Assembly: GCA_018398765.1 (NCBI GenBank)
Contig: JAHBMJ010001162.1
Location: 1-64,000 of the forward strand
DNA: 64,000 nucleotides
Reading direction: 5' to 3'
Origin: Chromera velia
Taxonomy: Eukaryota > Sar > Chromeraceae
In this document: piece by piece, positions 10,637 to 22,482 of the stretch
How the letters are laid out: each line of letters begins with the position of its first letter
How positions within the stretch are numbered: the first letter of the stretch is position 1
Notes under the pieces: model-generated
What the model was told of the DNA's origin: nothing
The model's database searches: none
The model's input: only the letters and a program-made list of their open reading frames with translations
Position numbers and translations under genes: made by a program

Positions 10637-12556
10637 ATTTTATGGTTTTTAAAGGGGGTTTTAGCGTAGTTTTATGGGGGGTTTTGCCCCTCAGAAGAAG
10701 ACTTTTTGCCTATAAATGAATTTTTGGCAGCTCATGACCAAAACGTGAACCAATGGTTCATGGGTGCATGCAGCACGAAGAGAGTCGGACTCATTGAGGA
10801 TGGTCAGGCAGGCCGGCTTTCTTTTAGAATAAGTCTTGTTTTCTTCCGTGTAAGGCTCTTCTGTGGAATCAGAGAAAACTATCCAGAAAAGATTCACTGT
10901 TATGCCTCTTTGGCTTCCTAACAAACGCGATACTCTATTACTGCATCATCATCTTTTGAAGTTTTTATATAAAAAAAAGGGGTAGGGTCGAGCCATGCAG
11001 TTTATATCAGTCAGTGAGGGTGTTCTCGAGCACCTTTGAGCTTTGCCTTGTATACAATGATGCATGCATGTATCGATGTACGTATGTAGGCGTGCCTGCC
11101 ACGTCACTCAATCAACCAGGGGATCCTGCAGATATCTGATCATACTACGGTTATCATTTCTCTCATCTAGTCCTTCTTAAACCTTTTTAGGGTCAGTCGG
11201 ACAGTCAGTCCATGAGTTTGTGTATAGGTGGGTCAAAAGAAGCAAAACAACCCTTGCTAGCTTGCAGTGGTCTATCCGTGTGGCTTGCTTATCTGATGAT
11301 TCCCTTTTTATCTAGAGCGTTTCTCATCTGTTAATGTGTAGATCGGTATGTCTGTCTGTCTGTTTTTCTGTCTGTCTGTCTTTTGTCTGTGTTCTTTCTT
11401 TCTTTTTGTTTGTTTTATTTATGAAAAAAAGGAGGGAGAAGAAAAAAAAACATATGGTCTGTCTTTCTACCAGCACCGTCACTCTTTCAGTATGGGACTT
11501 TGAGAGTTTCGTTACCGCCGAAAGAGTCTTTCTGCAAGATATGAAGACACAATATCAGAAGAATCCCCCTCCGCAGGGGCGCCCCCCCACCCCCCCAACC
11601 CTATCTAAGGACCATGACGGTGCCGGTCCCCAGTGGCACATACAGTTTTCTTTTCTTTTTTCTCTTTTTTTTCTTTTTTATTTGTTAGTTTTTTTTGTCT
11701 TGTCTTCTCGTGTCTTCTTTTTTTCTCTATCTTGTCTTGAGTGGAAGCAGCAGAGGATTAGCATGTGAAACCAGTGATCACATGAAAGTCTGTCAGGAGG
11801 TGGAGAGGCAAGGGGCGCTTAACTCTCACCTTTCGGGCCCTCTGCCCACGCTGTTTGATTGTTAATGCTGTTTTTTTGTCTTTGTTCTTTCTTTTTGTCT
11901 GTTGTGTTATGAAGAAAAGGAGGGAGAAGAAGAAGAAACATATAGTCTGTCTGTCTTTCTAACTTTGTGAAGAAAAGGAGGGAGAAGAACAAGAAATATA
12001 TGGTCTGTCTAACTATCTACATGGAGTGAATGAAGGTGAAAAAGTCTGTTTTCTCTGTTGCTGTGCGCTTGTCATTACCTTTATGTCTGCTATCAGTTCT
12101 TCTGTATTGCCTCACTCTTTTCCCTGCCTCTTTGCACCTTTTTTTCTTTGCTTTCTTTGACTCCTCTTTTATGTGTGTTGCTAAACTGATGCATGCAGGT
12201 AAACGTGGACGACTCGCGGTCTATCTACGTGTTAATCGTTAAGAACTAAGTTCTTCTTTCTTTGACATGATCACATAGGGTGGGCAGTGCATCTTTCGAA
12301 GGGACCGTCACGAAGAAGAAGGAGAAGACGGGGCAATTTGTAGGATCAAAGTGGTGCAAAGAAGGAAGGAAGAGAGCAATGGGTAGGACAGGATTTCAAC
12401 CAGCAAGGAAGTTTAGCTGGAGGCGTTATTTGCCACCGATGGAAAGGGGATTTTCTCTTTGGGCAGGGACTTTCTCTACGATGGTTTAGAGTGCCGAGGC
12501 TTTGAGGTAGACAGGAGGCCTGGGACTACAAGGGGGGAAGAAAGGAGGATGAGAAG
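10637..12556. other. Pyrimidine-rich gap with short repeats
   Basis: The stretch contains CT-rich runs, a phrase GAAAAGGAGGGAGAAGAA repeated around 11420, 11910 and 11970, and a C-rich spot near 11583. Open frames here are T-rich and not credible. No gene is assigned. Confidence 0.4.
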
Positions 12557-12892
12557 ATGCAGGCCGGTGTTCACTGTTTGGTGATGCCGGAAAGACACGC
12601 CACCCTTGTCAAAAAGGCTGCCGTCCTCCCTAAAGCCGGGAGGATGGTTTTTGTACTTGGCGGGATAGAACAGGATTTGAAGGTCCTGGGAGAGAAAATC
12701 AATAAGGAGGTCAAACTCGGCAAGTGGGTGCCAGCAGGACTGGAGGTACACGTTATCATGGTCGGAGCCTCATGGAAAGCTCCAACAGCGGAAGACAGAA
12801 GCCTCACAGACTGGGCGAAGACCCTCAAGCACGTCAAGGTGCACATCATTTTCATCGAGCAGTACATTCAATTGTTGCGGACCATATCATGA
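12557..12892 (+). CDS. Hypothetical 111-residue protein or last exon
   Basis: An ATG-initiated frame of 111 codons ends in TGA at 12890-12892. The product has a normal mix of residues, with alternating hydrophobic and charged segments (for example VFVLGGIEQDLKVLGEKINK), and a hydrophobic C-terminal helix. It is denser in Lys and Val than nearby noise. I do not recognise a family. No clear promoter or upstream exon was identified, and it may belong to a longer spliced gene or be transposon-derived. Confidence 0.35.
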   Translation: MQAGVHCLVMPERHATLVKKAAVLPKAGRMVFVLGGIEQDLKVLGEKINKEVKLGKWVPAGLEVHVIMVGASWKAPTAEDRSLTDWAKTLKHVKVHIIFIEQYIQLLRTIS

Positions 12893-13921
12893 GTCTTTGA
12901 GTTGTTTGATGTCACGAATCATGTTGTGGGTCACCTCTCCATTTCCCTATGTACCCATACCAGCCCTTCATGATATTCTGCAACCCTACTTGATCCCGTT
13001 TTCATCCTCTAGACATACTGCACCTATGTCACCATCCATATCGTCGCATCATAACTAATATAACACTTATTTTTCATAAACTATAAAGAGTTAGAGCTTG
13101 TTAACTTGAAACTAACAGTTGACTTACAAGCGTTGTCAGTTTGAGCTCTAATTCTTGATAGTTGACCCAAAAGAAATGTATAAAAATTGATGTCAAAAAT
13201 AAAAAGTGCATGTAAAAAAAAATAATATTTTTATCATTATTTTTTTTTATGCATTTTTTTTGTACACTTGTGTGAAGTAATAATATAAATCTATATTGAA
13301 ATTAAAACTTTACGGCTTCAATTTTGATCAGTCTCTAACTTGTTTAAAAGTTTATTGTTGAATTATTCAAATTGGTAACTTTTGAAAAAATGTTTAATAT
13401 AATTTTTCTACAGGTAAAGCCATAATGAGTAGCAAAGCTACTGTGACTGTAGTATTATCGCGATATACATTGTGAATAGTGTTGCATAGTATTGTTTAAA
13501 TATTAATAAAGAAGAACCCTTGTTGTGTTGATATATTTTTTATTATCAGCAGTTAGACCAAAAGTGTTTCTGTAGTTTTCTTCCTCTTTTAAGTTTTTTT
13601 ATAATGCAGAGCCTAGTCTCTGACTAAGTCTCAGCCTGCCTAGTACTGCCTATATACTAGAAACTTACACAGTAGAAAGTTGGGTCTAGACTTAGTGTTA
13701 AACATTTTCACTAGCATTTTAAATTATCCTTTACGTCCTCCCCAGATGCCAGCTCAGATGTTTTACAATGACTAGTACAATATGAAGTAATCAATATTTT
13801 TGAATACTACTTTGAGTAATTAGAATGTCTGCAACTAGGTCTGCAAATCATGACGAAAAAACATCCAGGCGGCCGTGTGTTGGCCATGCAACCTTCGAAA
13901 TCGAGTCTTGAAGTGACTTGG
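12893..13921. other. AT-rich intergenic stretch with an inverted repeat copy
   Basis: The DNA between the 111-residue frame and the end of the TMTC-like gene is AT-rich. Around 13080-13200 it carries the inverted copy of the repeat seen at 4580-4705. The last 150 bp should contain the 3' untranslated region of the minus-strand gene. No gene is seen. Confidence 0.4.
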
Positions 13922-16642
13922 TCAGGCAGTTGTTGTAACTTCTGCCTCAACTGCTCCTTGAGCTGTTACCTGAGCTGTCACCTGAGCTGTCACCTGAGCT
14001 GTCGCCTGAGCTGTTGCTGAAGCCGTTGTCTGAGCAGCTACAGGTTTGGCGCGTTCATCCAGTACCTTTTGTGCCCTCTTCTTCAAACCGGGAAGGGCTT
14101 TCTTGAATGTCGTGCACTCTTCAAGGAATCGAATGCCGGAGTCCGAGTCCGACTCGGACTCCGTTTGTCCTTCTGAAGGAGCTTCTCCCTTCTCTTCTGC
14201 GTGAGCTTTGTCCATCGAGAGGCCCAGGAGGCAGACGTACGTCTGGTAGTTGGTCATGTCGGGTGTCAACTCGTTCTTTGAGAGAGCGAGGCACTGCTGC
14301 AAGGGTCCCGCCGCCTCGACCTCCCTTCCTTTGTAGAAGAGGGAGTACCCGAAGTAGCACCAGCCCTTTGAGGAGTTGGGGGCGTAGTACAGGTACTTCT
14401 TCCAAGCCTTGATCGCGAGGTCCCACTTCTTGAATTGTGTTGCCACCAGACCTGCATGCATGCATGCGTGGCATGAATGACACTCCATGGCAGGTATTTA
14501 GATGGCAGTGTACATGCATGCAGATTTGTGGGTTCACATATCTTCGTGTACAGAGGCGATCGAAGAAGGAAACTGCTTGTGGAGGCATGATACTAGAGGA
14601 GACAACGAAAGAATGGGTTCTTAGGTAATAATGCTGGATGGAGTCTCTTGTTGATAGAAAACTTCACATGGTGCTTCATGAGACGACTGCTCCTTGCACA
14701 CAGAACAGGCACACCTACGCCTACACAGACACACACTCACAAATGCAAAGGGGAGGGAGGGGAGGAAAGGAGTCACAGGAGAGACAGACAGAGAGAGACA
14801 GAGACAGAGAGAGACAGCCACCTGATCAGAAGATTGGGAAGGACTTAAAGGAAGTCGCTTGCAGAAGTCAGAAGATGCAGTGGATGAATGGACGCAAAAA
14901 TTGGGCATCAAAACCCATCGTATGCCTGCAAGGAAACAATTAGTTCCACATATTTCCAGCTGACGATTAACCCCCCACCCACCCACCCACCTGCGTTTTC
15001 GGACAGCTGCTCTGCCGCCTTTTTGTTATAGAGAGCAATCACATCAAGTTTGGGGTACATAGTCTCGAAGGCGTGCGTCGCGACTGGCAGGGCTTCCTCA
15101 AATCTGCCGAGAAAGATCAGGCAGTTGCCATACGCGTATGAGTTGGCACTCAGCGAATTGCGCTCGGCTATCCAGTCGTACACACCCTTTGCCAAAGGAA
15201 GAGCTTCTTCGTACTTCTGTGCGTCAATCAGCCGGAGGGCTGTTCTCTCCATGTAAGCAAGATTTTGGGGTGCCATGGCGGCAAAAACGGTGTCCTGGCT
15301 TTTCCAAATTTCCACCTGCGATACTGTTTTCACGCACAGAAGGGACAGAATCCCGGTTGCTAGAGCCATCCCGAGCTTCGCTTTATGCTTTTCACCAAAA
15401 ACACCAGCCACCCAGCTGAGCAATGCCCCCACCATCATGCAGGGCCCTAGAACTGCAAAAAAGATGATGCGCTCAGCCACGAGAAGCCCTATCGGGAAGA
15501 GATGGAAAGCGGGAACTGAGCAGATTGACATGAACATGAAGCCTGTGCTCAACACCACACCCCCTCCCCGTCTCCAAGCTCTCCATGCCAGTGCTGCTAC
15601 TGCAAGAACGCAAACAGCCTCGACAACCCAGAGGAGAATGCGGGGATCTGACAAAGACGAGGCGAGGGGAATGGTTTCTGCGGAGTAGTCAGGGTAAAGT
15701 TGGACGGGCCAGAGCATGATGTGCAAGTAGATGCTTTGCACGAGGAGTCGAGTCAGGATCCCTGTCTGATCCCACATCTCTGCAATTGGGTTTGCACTCA
15801 GTGCAAATTTGGTGGTGTTGCCTCTCTCCACAGGTCCCCGGAGGAGCTTGAAATAAAAAGCCAGACCTGCGACGCACGCGGCTGTGAGGACAATCAGGGA
15901 GAGCCATCGTGTTTTGTCGCTCTCGTCCTCCCTCTTTGCTGTTTGCTGCTTTTGCCAACGCTGGAGATAGAACCACACGGGAACGAGGACAAACGCCATC
16001 AACCCCGTCTCCTTCGACAGACCCGCAGCCAGACAGAAAAAGACTGACGCACACACACAGGCTACCTCTACCACCACGTCCTTCCCCCCTTTCGACCTCA
16101 TCGGTATGGTCCCAGCCGCCAGCAATGCGCACAGGGTGAAGAGCCCTCCGAGGAGGTCGGCGACGCACACGCACCATGCCACAGCCTCTGTACGTGCCGG
16201 ATGCGCAACCCACAGGAGGACTGCTGCCCACTGACACACACCCACACGTGATGAGGAGGGAAAGAGGGCAAAGGGACACAGAGCGGCGCAAAGCGATGCC
16301 ACGACCACGTTCAGGACGTGGAAGCCGAGGGGTGAGTCACCCTGCAAACAGACACAAGCAAGTTCATCCCACAATCAGAAAGGTGAAAACGAAGGGAGGC
16401 TCTGTCGCAACGGGCAACCCCACACAGTCTCATCGAGCGAGCAGTAGAAGAAGCAGGTACGTGGGAAATGAAGAGGAGAGGGAGGTAGGAGGAAATGAAG
16501 AGGATCAAGGAAAGATTGCAGGAGAGCGGCGTGCAGAACGATGACATCTCTGCCTGTCACTTCTTTCACCCGTTGCCTGTTGCCTTCGCTCTCACTCACA
16601 TGTACAAGCCGTGACACANNNNNACACCACAGACACGCACAG

Positions 16643-16680
<38 letters not shown>

Positions 16681-17195
16681 GCACGCGCACGCAATCGTAC
16701 AGAATTCCATGCACCCACACGTAATCGCAAAAGAATACACGGATACTTGCATGCACGCACATGCATGCATGCTTCCTCTAACGGAAGCAAGTATGCAAAC
16801 CGGAAGTCGGAAGAGCGTGTGCAGGGGCAACAGCAAGGACGAGATGGTGCGTTACTGACCCATAGTGACCAGCCCAGGCGCAGGAGAAGTGACGATACAG
16901 GGCGCCAGGAGAGGTGAGAGCCCTCTTTCCAAAGAGGGACCCCCCAAAAGTCCCGCTCCCAGAAACCTTCAGCAGACAGACTGCTTTTGCCAGTCACTGC
17001 CGGGTTGTGATGGATCGCTCTGTAGTCATCTCTGATGAATTCGAAATTTAAGGTCCTGGCGTAGACGAGGACAGTGAGACCCACTGCGACCGCAGCAAGT
17101 GTTCTCTTCTCTTCCACCCAGCTTTTCTTGAAAGAAGAAGTTGGGGGTTCCACGAGAGCCGGCTTGGTTGGTGACTTCCTGATGGACCGAGGCAT
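13922..17195 (-). CDS. TMTC-like protein O-mannosyltransferase, 3 exons
   Basis: Exons are 17195-16860, 16341-14991 and 14451-13922 (phases 0 and 1), giving about 738 residues. Exon 1 carries a lumenal loop FIRDDYRAIHHNPAV (Asp-Asp near residues 56-57), then DFWGVPLW and SHLSWRP, which match the first loop of TMTC/GT-C enzymes. Exon 2 supplies most of the membrane segments and a DUF1736 signature (ILTRLLVQSIYLHIMLWPVQ region), followed by helical repeats of TPR type that continue into exon 3. The C-terminus ends in an acidic Ser/Asp stretch and four or five AQVT repeats. TMTC proteins transfer mannose to Ser/Thr of cadherin-like proteins in the ER lumen. Junction phases fit exactly, and both acceptors read TGCAG. 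The family assignment is firm; the acceptor substrate in this organism is unknown. Confidence 0.88.
16342..16859 (-). repeat. Intron 1 of the TMTC-like gene, with TG/CG microsatellite and N gap
   Basis: The intron starts GTCAGT and ends TTTGCAG on the minus strand. It holds a (CA/CG)n tract at about 16640-16700 that reads TG-rich in the sense direction, and an assembly gap of five N at 16619-16623. The frames running across it are artefacts of the repeat. Confidence 0.8.
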
Positions 17196-18193
17196 TTTGG
17201 GTCTGCAGAAATAGGGTGGACGGTCAGAATGACTGTTTCAGGCCCTCAAGTGTCAAACACTTCCGAATGGAATGATAACTCAGACTGTTTGGGTAGTGAT
17301 TTCTTGAGACGTGAAGTGAAAGCTCCTTTTGGCCTAGCTTGTGAGCTGGCCCTTCGAACTCTTTTGATGCACTTCCACGCGACGTGTTCGGATTTACACA
17401 CGACGCTAAAGTATGTGGTTGTATGCGAGTCTGGCGTATACGGAGCTCGCGGTCTTTCTTGCACTGCCACACGCATGGCTGTTGATGGATCGAGGACTCC
17501 AAAATAGCTTCTAGGTACGTACATGCAATTAATTAGATAGCTTTTTTAAATAAGGCTTTTATACATTTGGAAATTCGAATTCCAATACAAATTCGCAGGG
17601 GAGGGGGCCGGGGTTCTACAAGCTCGCATGTATTGAAAGTTTGACCCCCGTCCTCCCCCAGTAAAGTGGAAACCCTCAAAATGCCAGAATGCGAGCACTC
17701 CCGGAAAGAGTTTTGGGCATGCGGCTTTTCTGGAGCCTCTTCCACACAGGACCCGGCAAAAAGTGCCCCCCAAAAGAGTTTTCCGGGGCCTGCAACATGC
17801 AATCCTGTATCGGTCAACTTTCGATTTGAAAAAAAAAATATCGATATCGCTGCAAATTAGTACATGCAGAGCTGGAGATGGCGTCTCGATCTTTGGAGGA
17901 ACGTTATTGTGGGAATTTATCGGATGAAGAAAATGCAGCCAAAAAGAGAAGTTTGACTTCCTCCAGATCACATGCATGGGGAGTGCATTTATTCAGGTGG
18001 ACTGACAGGAGTCAGACTGCAGCTTCGACGAGTTCGTCTTCTCAAGCAGCGTCCGTTGCTTATTAACACGTACGAAGATCGTTTCTGTATCTTCTTCCGG
18101 TTCTTCTGTCGTCTCCGACTAATCGAAAGCGGGTGCGAGCTAGAGGCCATCCCGCCATCGACAAGGGATTCGAACGTACATACTCCAGAAAAA
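17196..18193. promoter_or_regulatory. Divergent intergenic region, TMTC-like / TMEM184-like
   Basis: The two start codons face away from each other over 998 bp. This stretch must contain both 5' untranslated regions and probably both promoters. I see no TATA-like element at a convincing place. A plus-strand frame is open from 17972 up to the start codon at 18194, but its composition looks untranslated. Confidence 0.5.
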
Positions 18194-20176
18194 ATGAGAG
18201 CAAACGTCATTGAAGTTTTTGAATTGATCGGCAGCGGCGCGACGTTGGTCGCTGTCATCATCTCTTCGATCCATCTCTGGAACCATTTGACTCACTACGT
18301 GGAGCCAGAAAACCAACGACTGATCTGCAGAATTCTCCTTCTTGTTCCAGTTTTCAGTGTCAGCTGTCTTCTGACAATGCTGCTCCCCTCCTCCAGGACG
18401 GCCTTCGATTTCGTCAGAGAGGCCTACCAGGCCTTCGCCCTGTATTCCTTCTTGAACCTTATGATCAACTACTTGGGGGGGGAGAGGCGTCTATTTCTGA
18501 ACCTTGAAACAAGAGGAAAGGTGCCTCATCTACCTCCATTGAAGTGGTGCTTGCGTCCTTTCACACCGAGCCCGAAGGTCTTCGGATGGATCCGCCTTGC
18601 CACCCTTCAGTTCGCTTTTGTGATGCCGATCACGGCTATCACCGCTGTGATTTTGAAGTTTGAGAATATGTTCATCGAGGAAGACATGAGGCCTGAGTCA
18701 CCCTACTTTGTGTTATGGGCGATGAACAATATCAGTATGATCGTTTCGATGTACGCGTTGGTCCAGTTCTATGTGATGACTGAGGAACTGCTCCAGCCTT
18801 TTCGACCACTCGCCAAGTTTCTGTGCATCAAGTTTGTGGTCTTTTTCGGATTTTGGCAGCAGATCTTCCTCTTCCTCCTGCTCAGACTGGGCCTCATTCC
18901 GGCAGTTGACGGGTTCTCAGCCCCCATTGTGACGGTCGGTCTAGAATGGAAATGAATCATTGTACTTCTATTTTTTTTTTCTTTCCTTTGCTTACTCATG
19001 CACTCACTCGCTGACTCAATCATCTCTCTTGGATGATGGGTCAGGTATTTGATCCCCCACATCGTGTCAGAAAACGATGGAGTGAATTTGCTTGATGCCT
19101 GCGCTCCCTTCACTTTCCTCCCCTCATTACAACAGCCAGCCAGCGAGCAAGCCAGATTCCCTGACTCTGTATTAGTCTCATCCGAGAGCCTTTGACTGTG
19201 GTCTTGTGAGAGGTAGGTCACCCGTTGCCGCTGTACAAATGGAACAGAGGGACTCACGGACCCTTTTCTGCAGGCTGGATAGATAGACAGACAGACAGAA
19301 AGACAGGAAACTGTTGAAGGGACCCGGTCGAATGAGGGCAGGGACTCCTTCATGCGTGTCGATTGACGCACAGAGGCGTACATGCATCCATACAGAAGAA
19401 AAGCGTGAGTGAGTCTGTATTGTTTCTCCTGATTCCCTTTTGGGTCCTCTGCGGCCCTGTCCATTTTTTCCTTTAGTTAGTGAATGACTTGCAAACGGCA
19501 ATCCAGCCTTTTTCGTGATCGCACCTCAGGGTGTTCTCAGAGGACAGCAATGCCAAAAAGGGCTTCTTTAAAGCATCTTCTGTGTCTTTGTACCACCAAA
19601 ATCTGTTTGCAGACAAAGATCCACGAGTCTCTGCTGTGTGTGGAGATGGTCCTGGCCGCAATCTTCCACACCCGCGCGTTCCCTGTGGACCAGATGCTCG
19701 GCATCAGACAGAGCCTCGGGGTGAACGGGGAGGAAGAAGAACCCGAAGTGACAGGAGACATCAAGGCTGCACCTGGATTCCCTCTCATCTCACGGTCTGT
19801 CTTGGGGCCTGTCTGTCTCCTCATGTGCAGGGGTCTGGTTTTTTGTGTGCTTGTTGTATCTGGTGATTCTCTTTTTCCGATGTGTTTGACTTTCTGTTTT
19901 GCTTCTGGAAAGTTTCCTTCGATCATTCGTTGGTTCTTTCTTTCCTTCTTTTTTTTTCCTGTTTTTTTTCGCTCTTCCTTCCTTCCTTCCTTCCTTTCTT
20001 CCTTTCTTCCTTTCTTTCTTTCTTTTCTTTCTTTTCTTTCTTTTCTTTCTTTTCTTTCTTTTCGTTCTTTTCTTTCTTTTCTTTCTTTCTTTCTTTCTTT
20101 TATTTTTTTTTCCTTCTCTTTTTTCTTTCTGTCTTTTCTTTTCTGTCTTTCTTTTTTTTCCCTGTTTCCTTTTTGT

Positions 20177-20212
<36 letters not shown>

Positions 20213-20407
20213 TTTCTTTCTTTCTTTCTTTCTTTCTTTTCTTTTCTTTCTTTTCTTTCTTTTCCTTCTTTTCTTTCTTTTCTTTCTTTTCTTTCTTTCT
20301 TTCTTTCATTTTTTTTTCCTTCTCTTTTTTCTTTCTGTCTTTTCTGTCTTTCTTTTTTTTCCCTCTTTCCTTTTTGTTCTTTCTTTCTTTCTTTCTTTCT
20401 TTCTTTT

Positions 20408-20443
<36 letters not shown>

Positions 20444-21490
20444 TTTCTTTCTTTCTTTCTTTCTTTCTTTCTTTTCTTTCTTTTCTTTCTTTTCTTTCTT
20501 TTCTTTCTTTTCTTTCTTTTCTTCGTTTTCTTTCTTTTCTTTCTTTTCTTTCTTTTCTTTCTTTCTTTCTTTCTTTCTTTCTTTTTTTTATTTTTTTTTC
20601 CTTCTCTTTTTTCTTTCTGTCTTTTCTGTCTTTCTTTTTTTTCCCTGTTTCCTTTTTGTTCTTTCTTTCTTTCTTTCTTTCTTTCTTTTTCTTTCTTTCT
20701 TTCTTTCTTTCTTTCTTTTTTTCTTTCTGCCTTCCCCTCCTTGTTACTTGTGCACGTGAAAAGAGAAAAAAGGGGGGAAACAGGTAGTCTGCCTCTCTGT
20801 ACTGTGCTCGTCTGTGTGGGTCAAGGAGGGAGCATGGAAAGGAAATACACAATCCGTCTATCTGCGTGCTTGCTTTGTTTTTCTGTCTCTTGCTCTCTGT
20901 CTGTCCATAAATTCATTTGAATGAGCACCAAAAGAAGGAATAGAGTGGAAAAAGAAAAATGCAATTTTTCTCTCTTCTCCCCCGACCCTCTGTCGGTTTT
21001 TGCAAACTTGTATGAGTTTGGGAATTTCTCTTTGTTTTTGTCGTTGGAGAATACGTACACAGATTCCATACGACCGACAGACGCCTCGTTGGTGTCAAGC
21101 AATCCTTCCTTCCTGAGTTGTCCCTGGAAGAAAAAGGAAGAATTAAGATCTTATTCAGCGGCTGTTCTGAGTTCTCTTTCCTCTTTCCTCCCCCCTCATA
21201 ATTAATTCCCGGTTCCCTGGTGCCTCGATCGCCCTGCGTGCAGACTTGGAGACGTGGTGACAACGCGGGACCTGGTCTCAGACGCGCGGTCTGTTTTCTC
21301 ATCCAACTTCGCTGCAGAGCGGTCGAGAGAGGGAGAGAAGCAGAAGGACAGCGAGGGGGGTTCCGGCACTAGAGGAGGGCCCCGAAGAGGCTCCTCGGGA
21401 GGGGTAGATGGGGGGGGGAGTCCAGAGAGCGAGACGACCCCCTTGAAAGGATCAGGGGGGCAGGAAGAAGCACGAGAGAAGTACACGTAA
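18194..21490 (+). CDS. TMEM184 / Ost-alpha family membrane protein, 3 exons
   Basis: Exons are 18194-18934, 19613-19794 and 21244-21490, with phase 0 and phase 2 junctions that fit exactly, giving 389 residues. The start at 18194 (MRANVIEVFELIG) is preferred over an upstream ATG at 17972 because the family begins just before its first membrane helix. Family marks include SSIHLWNHLTHYVEPENQR, then REAYQAFALYSFLNLMINYLGG in helix 3, LPPLKWCLRPF, and KFVVFFGFWQQIFL. Exon 2 gives the ESLLCVEMVLAAIFHTRAF helix and exon 3 the RDLVSDARSVFSSNF tail, followed by a Gly/Ser/Glu-rich end. The family is PF03619 (Solute_trans_a), multi-spanning membrane proteins; Ost-alpha members move steroid conjugates, while TMEM184 function is poorly known. 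The donor of exon 1 could alternatively be 6 bp earlier. Confidence 0.9.
19969..20737 (+). repeat. Long pyrimidine tract (CTTT/CCTT)n in intron 2 of the TMEM184-like gene
   Basis: Roughly 770 bp is almost entirely C and T on the sense strand. It is a higher-order repeat: a non-repetitive segment of about 90 bp (TTCCTTCTCTTTTTTCTTTC, then CTGTCTTTTCTGTC and CCTTTTTGTTC) recurs near 20105, 20310 and 20590 between CTTT runs. It makes up more than half of the 1,449-bp intron. The long Phe/Ser/Leu-rich and Lys/Glu-rich frames across it are artefacts. Confidence 0.9.
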
Positions 21491-22074
21491 TTATCGACTC
21501 GACTAAGGAGAGTATTGAACACAAGCTCAGCTGGAAGCGAGACAAGCTTGAGGAGACAAACCGTACATGATCGACGCTGTGACTAACGGTCTGATTCACA
21601 ACTTCCAAAACAAAGCCACTCAGAAAGTGTTCATAAAAAAAAACAATTAAAAAAAACGTTGCATGAAACAAACTAAGGAACGAAATTGATGAAAAAAATA
21701 TAATTGCAATTGTGCTGCAATTTGTGTATGATTAAAAAAGTTAATTTGAAACTAAATAGAAACTTCTGTTAATTATTTTTGCTACTAAAGTATAACAGAT
21801 GGAAAATCATAGAATGAATTAAACAATGAGAGCTCTGGGAAATTGTATATGATTGTATCACTTTCACTGTTTCAGGCTCTAGTTTATAGGCTTCACATCA
21901 GAGAAATATGAATATCAACTTCTAAGTTTTAATTTGAAATAAATTCTAGGATTTTAGGTAGAATTAATTAAATTACTGCAGAAGGTATAGATTAAATTTT
22001 ATGTGGCACAGTTGTAAGAATTCAACATATGTCGGTAACGTGAAGACAGAAACTCTAGCTTCCTAGTGGTCAAC
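21491..22074. other. 3' flank of the TMEM184-like gene
   Basis: The DNA turns AT-rich soon after the stop codon and presumably holds the 3' untranslated region. There is no gene, and the hAT-type element begins at 22083. Confidence 0.5.
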
Positions 22075-22482
22075 CTAGAATTTAGTGACTATGTTTGATT
22101 TGATTATATTTGATTTGATTTGATTTAAGCTTCAACCTCAAATATTTAATATTTGAGGTGAGATTTGAGGTTAACCTCTTAGGGTTCCTCACTGAGTCAC
22201 TGACTTACTGTCACTCTGATTATTTTTCTCATGACAATAGTTATCAGAACATTTCTGATGTATGTTTCAAAAATTTAAAAAAATATATATAAAATTATAA
22301 CTTATCAGTTCCGTAAAAAAAATATGCCTGTGTGGCAGTGTATATACACTAGTCACTGAGACTCACTCTAGTACTAACTGAGATTAAGAACGTAAAATTC
22401 ATAGATTGAAATTGCATATGATTTTTTGTTGATACGATAAAGTTAGAGCACGTACCAAAATTGAGGTGACAATCACTCAGCT

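Noticed and set aside
16620-16860. Extension of TMTC-like exon 1 into the TG-rich stretch
   Set aside because: A good donor (GTCAGT) at 16859 and an exact phase match with the acceptor before 16341 place this stretch in the intron.
17972-18193. Upstream ATG extension of the TMEM184-like protein
   Set aside because: The 74 extra residues are Arg/Cys-rich with no family match. The family starts near the ATG at 18194.
19484-20920. Very long Phe/Ser/Leu-rich plus-strand frames and a Lys/Glu-rich minus-strand frame
   Set aside because: They are products of the pyrimidine tract inside intron 2 of the TMEM184-like gene. The 5' part overlaps the genuine exon 2 at 19613-19794 only.
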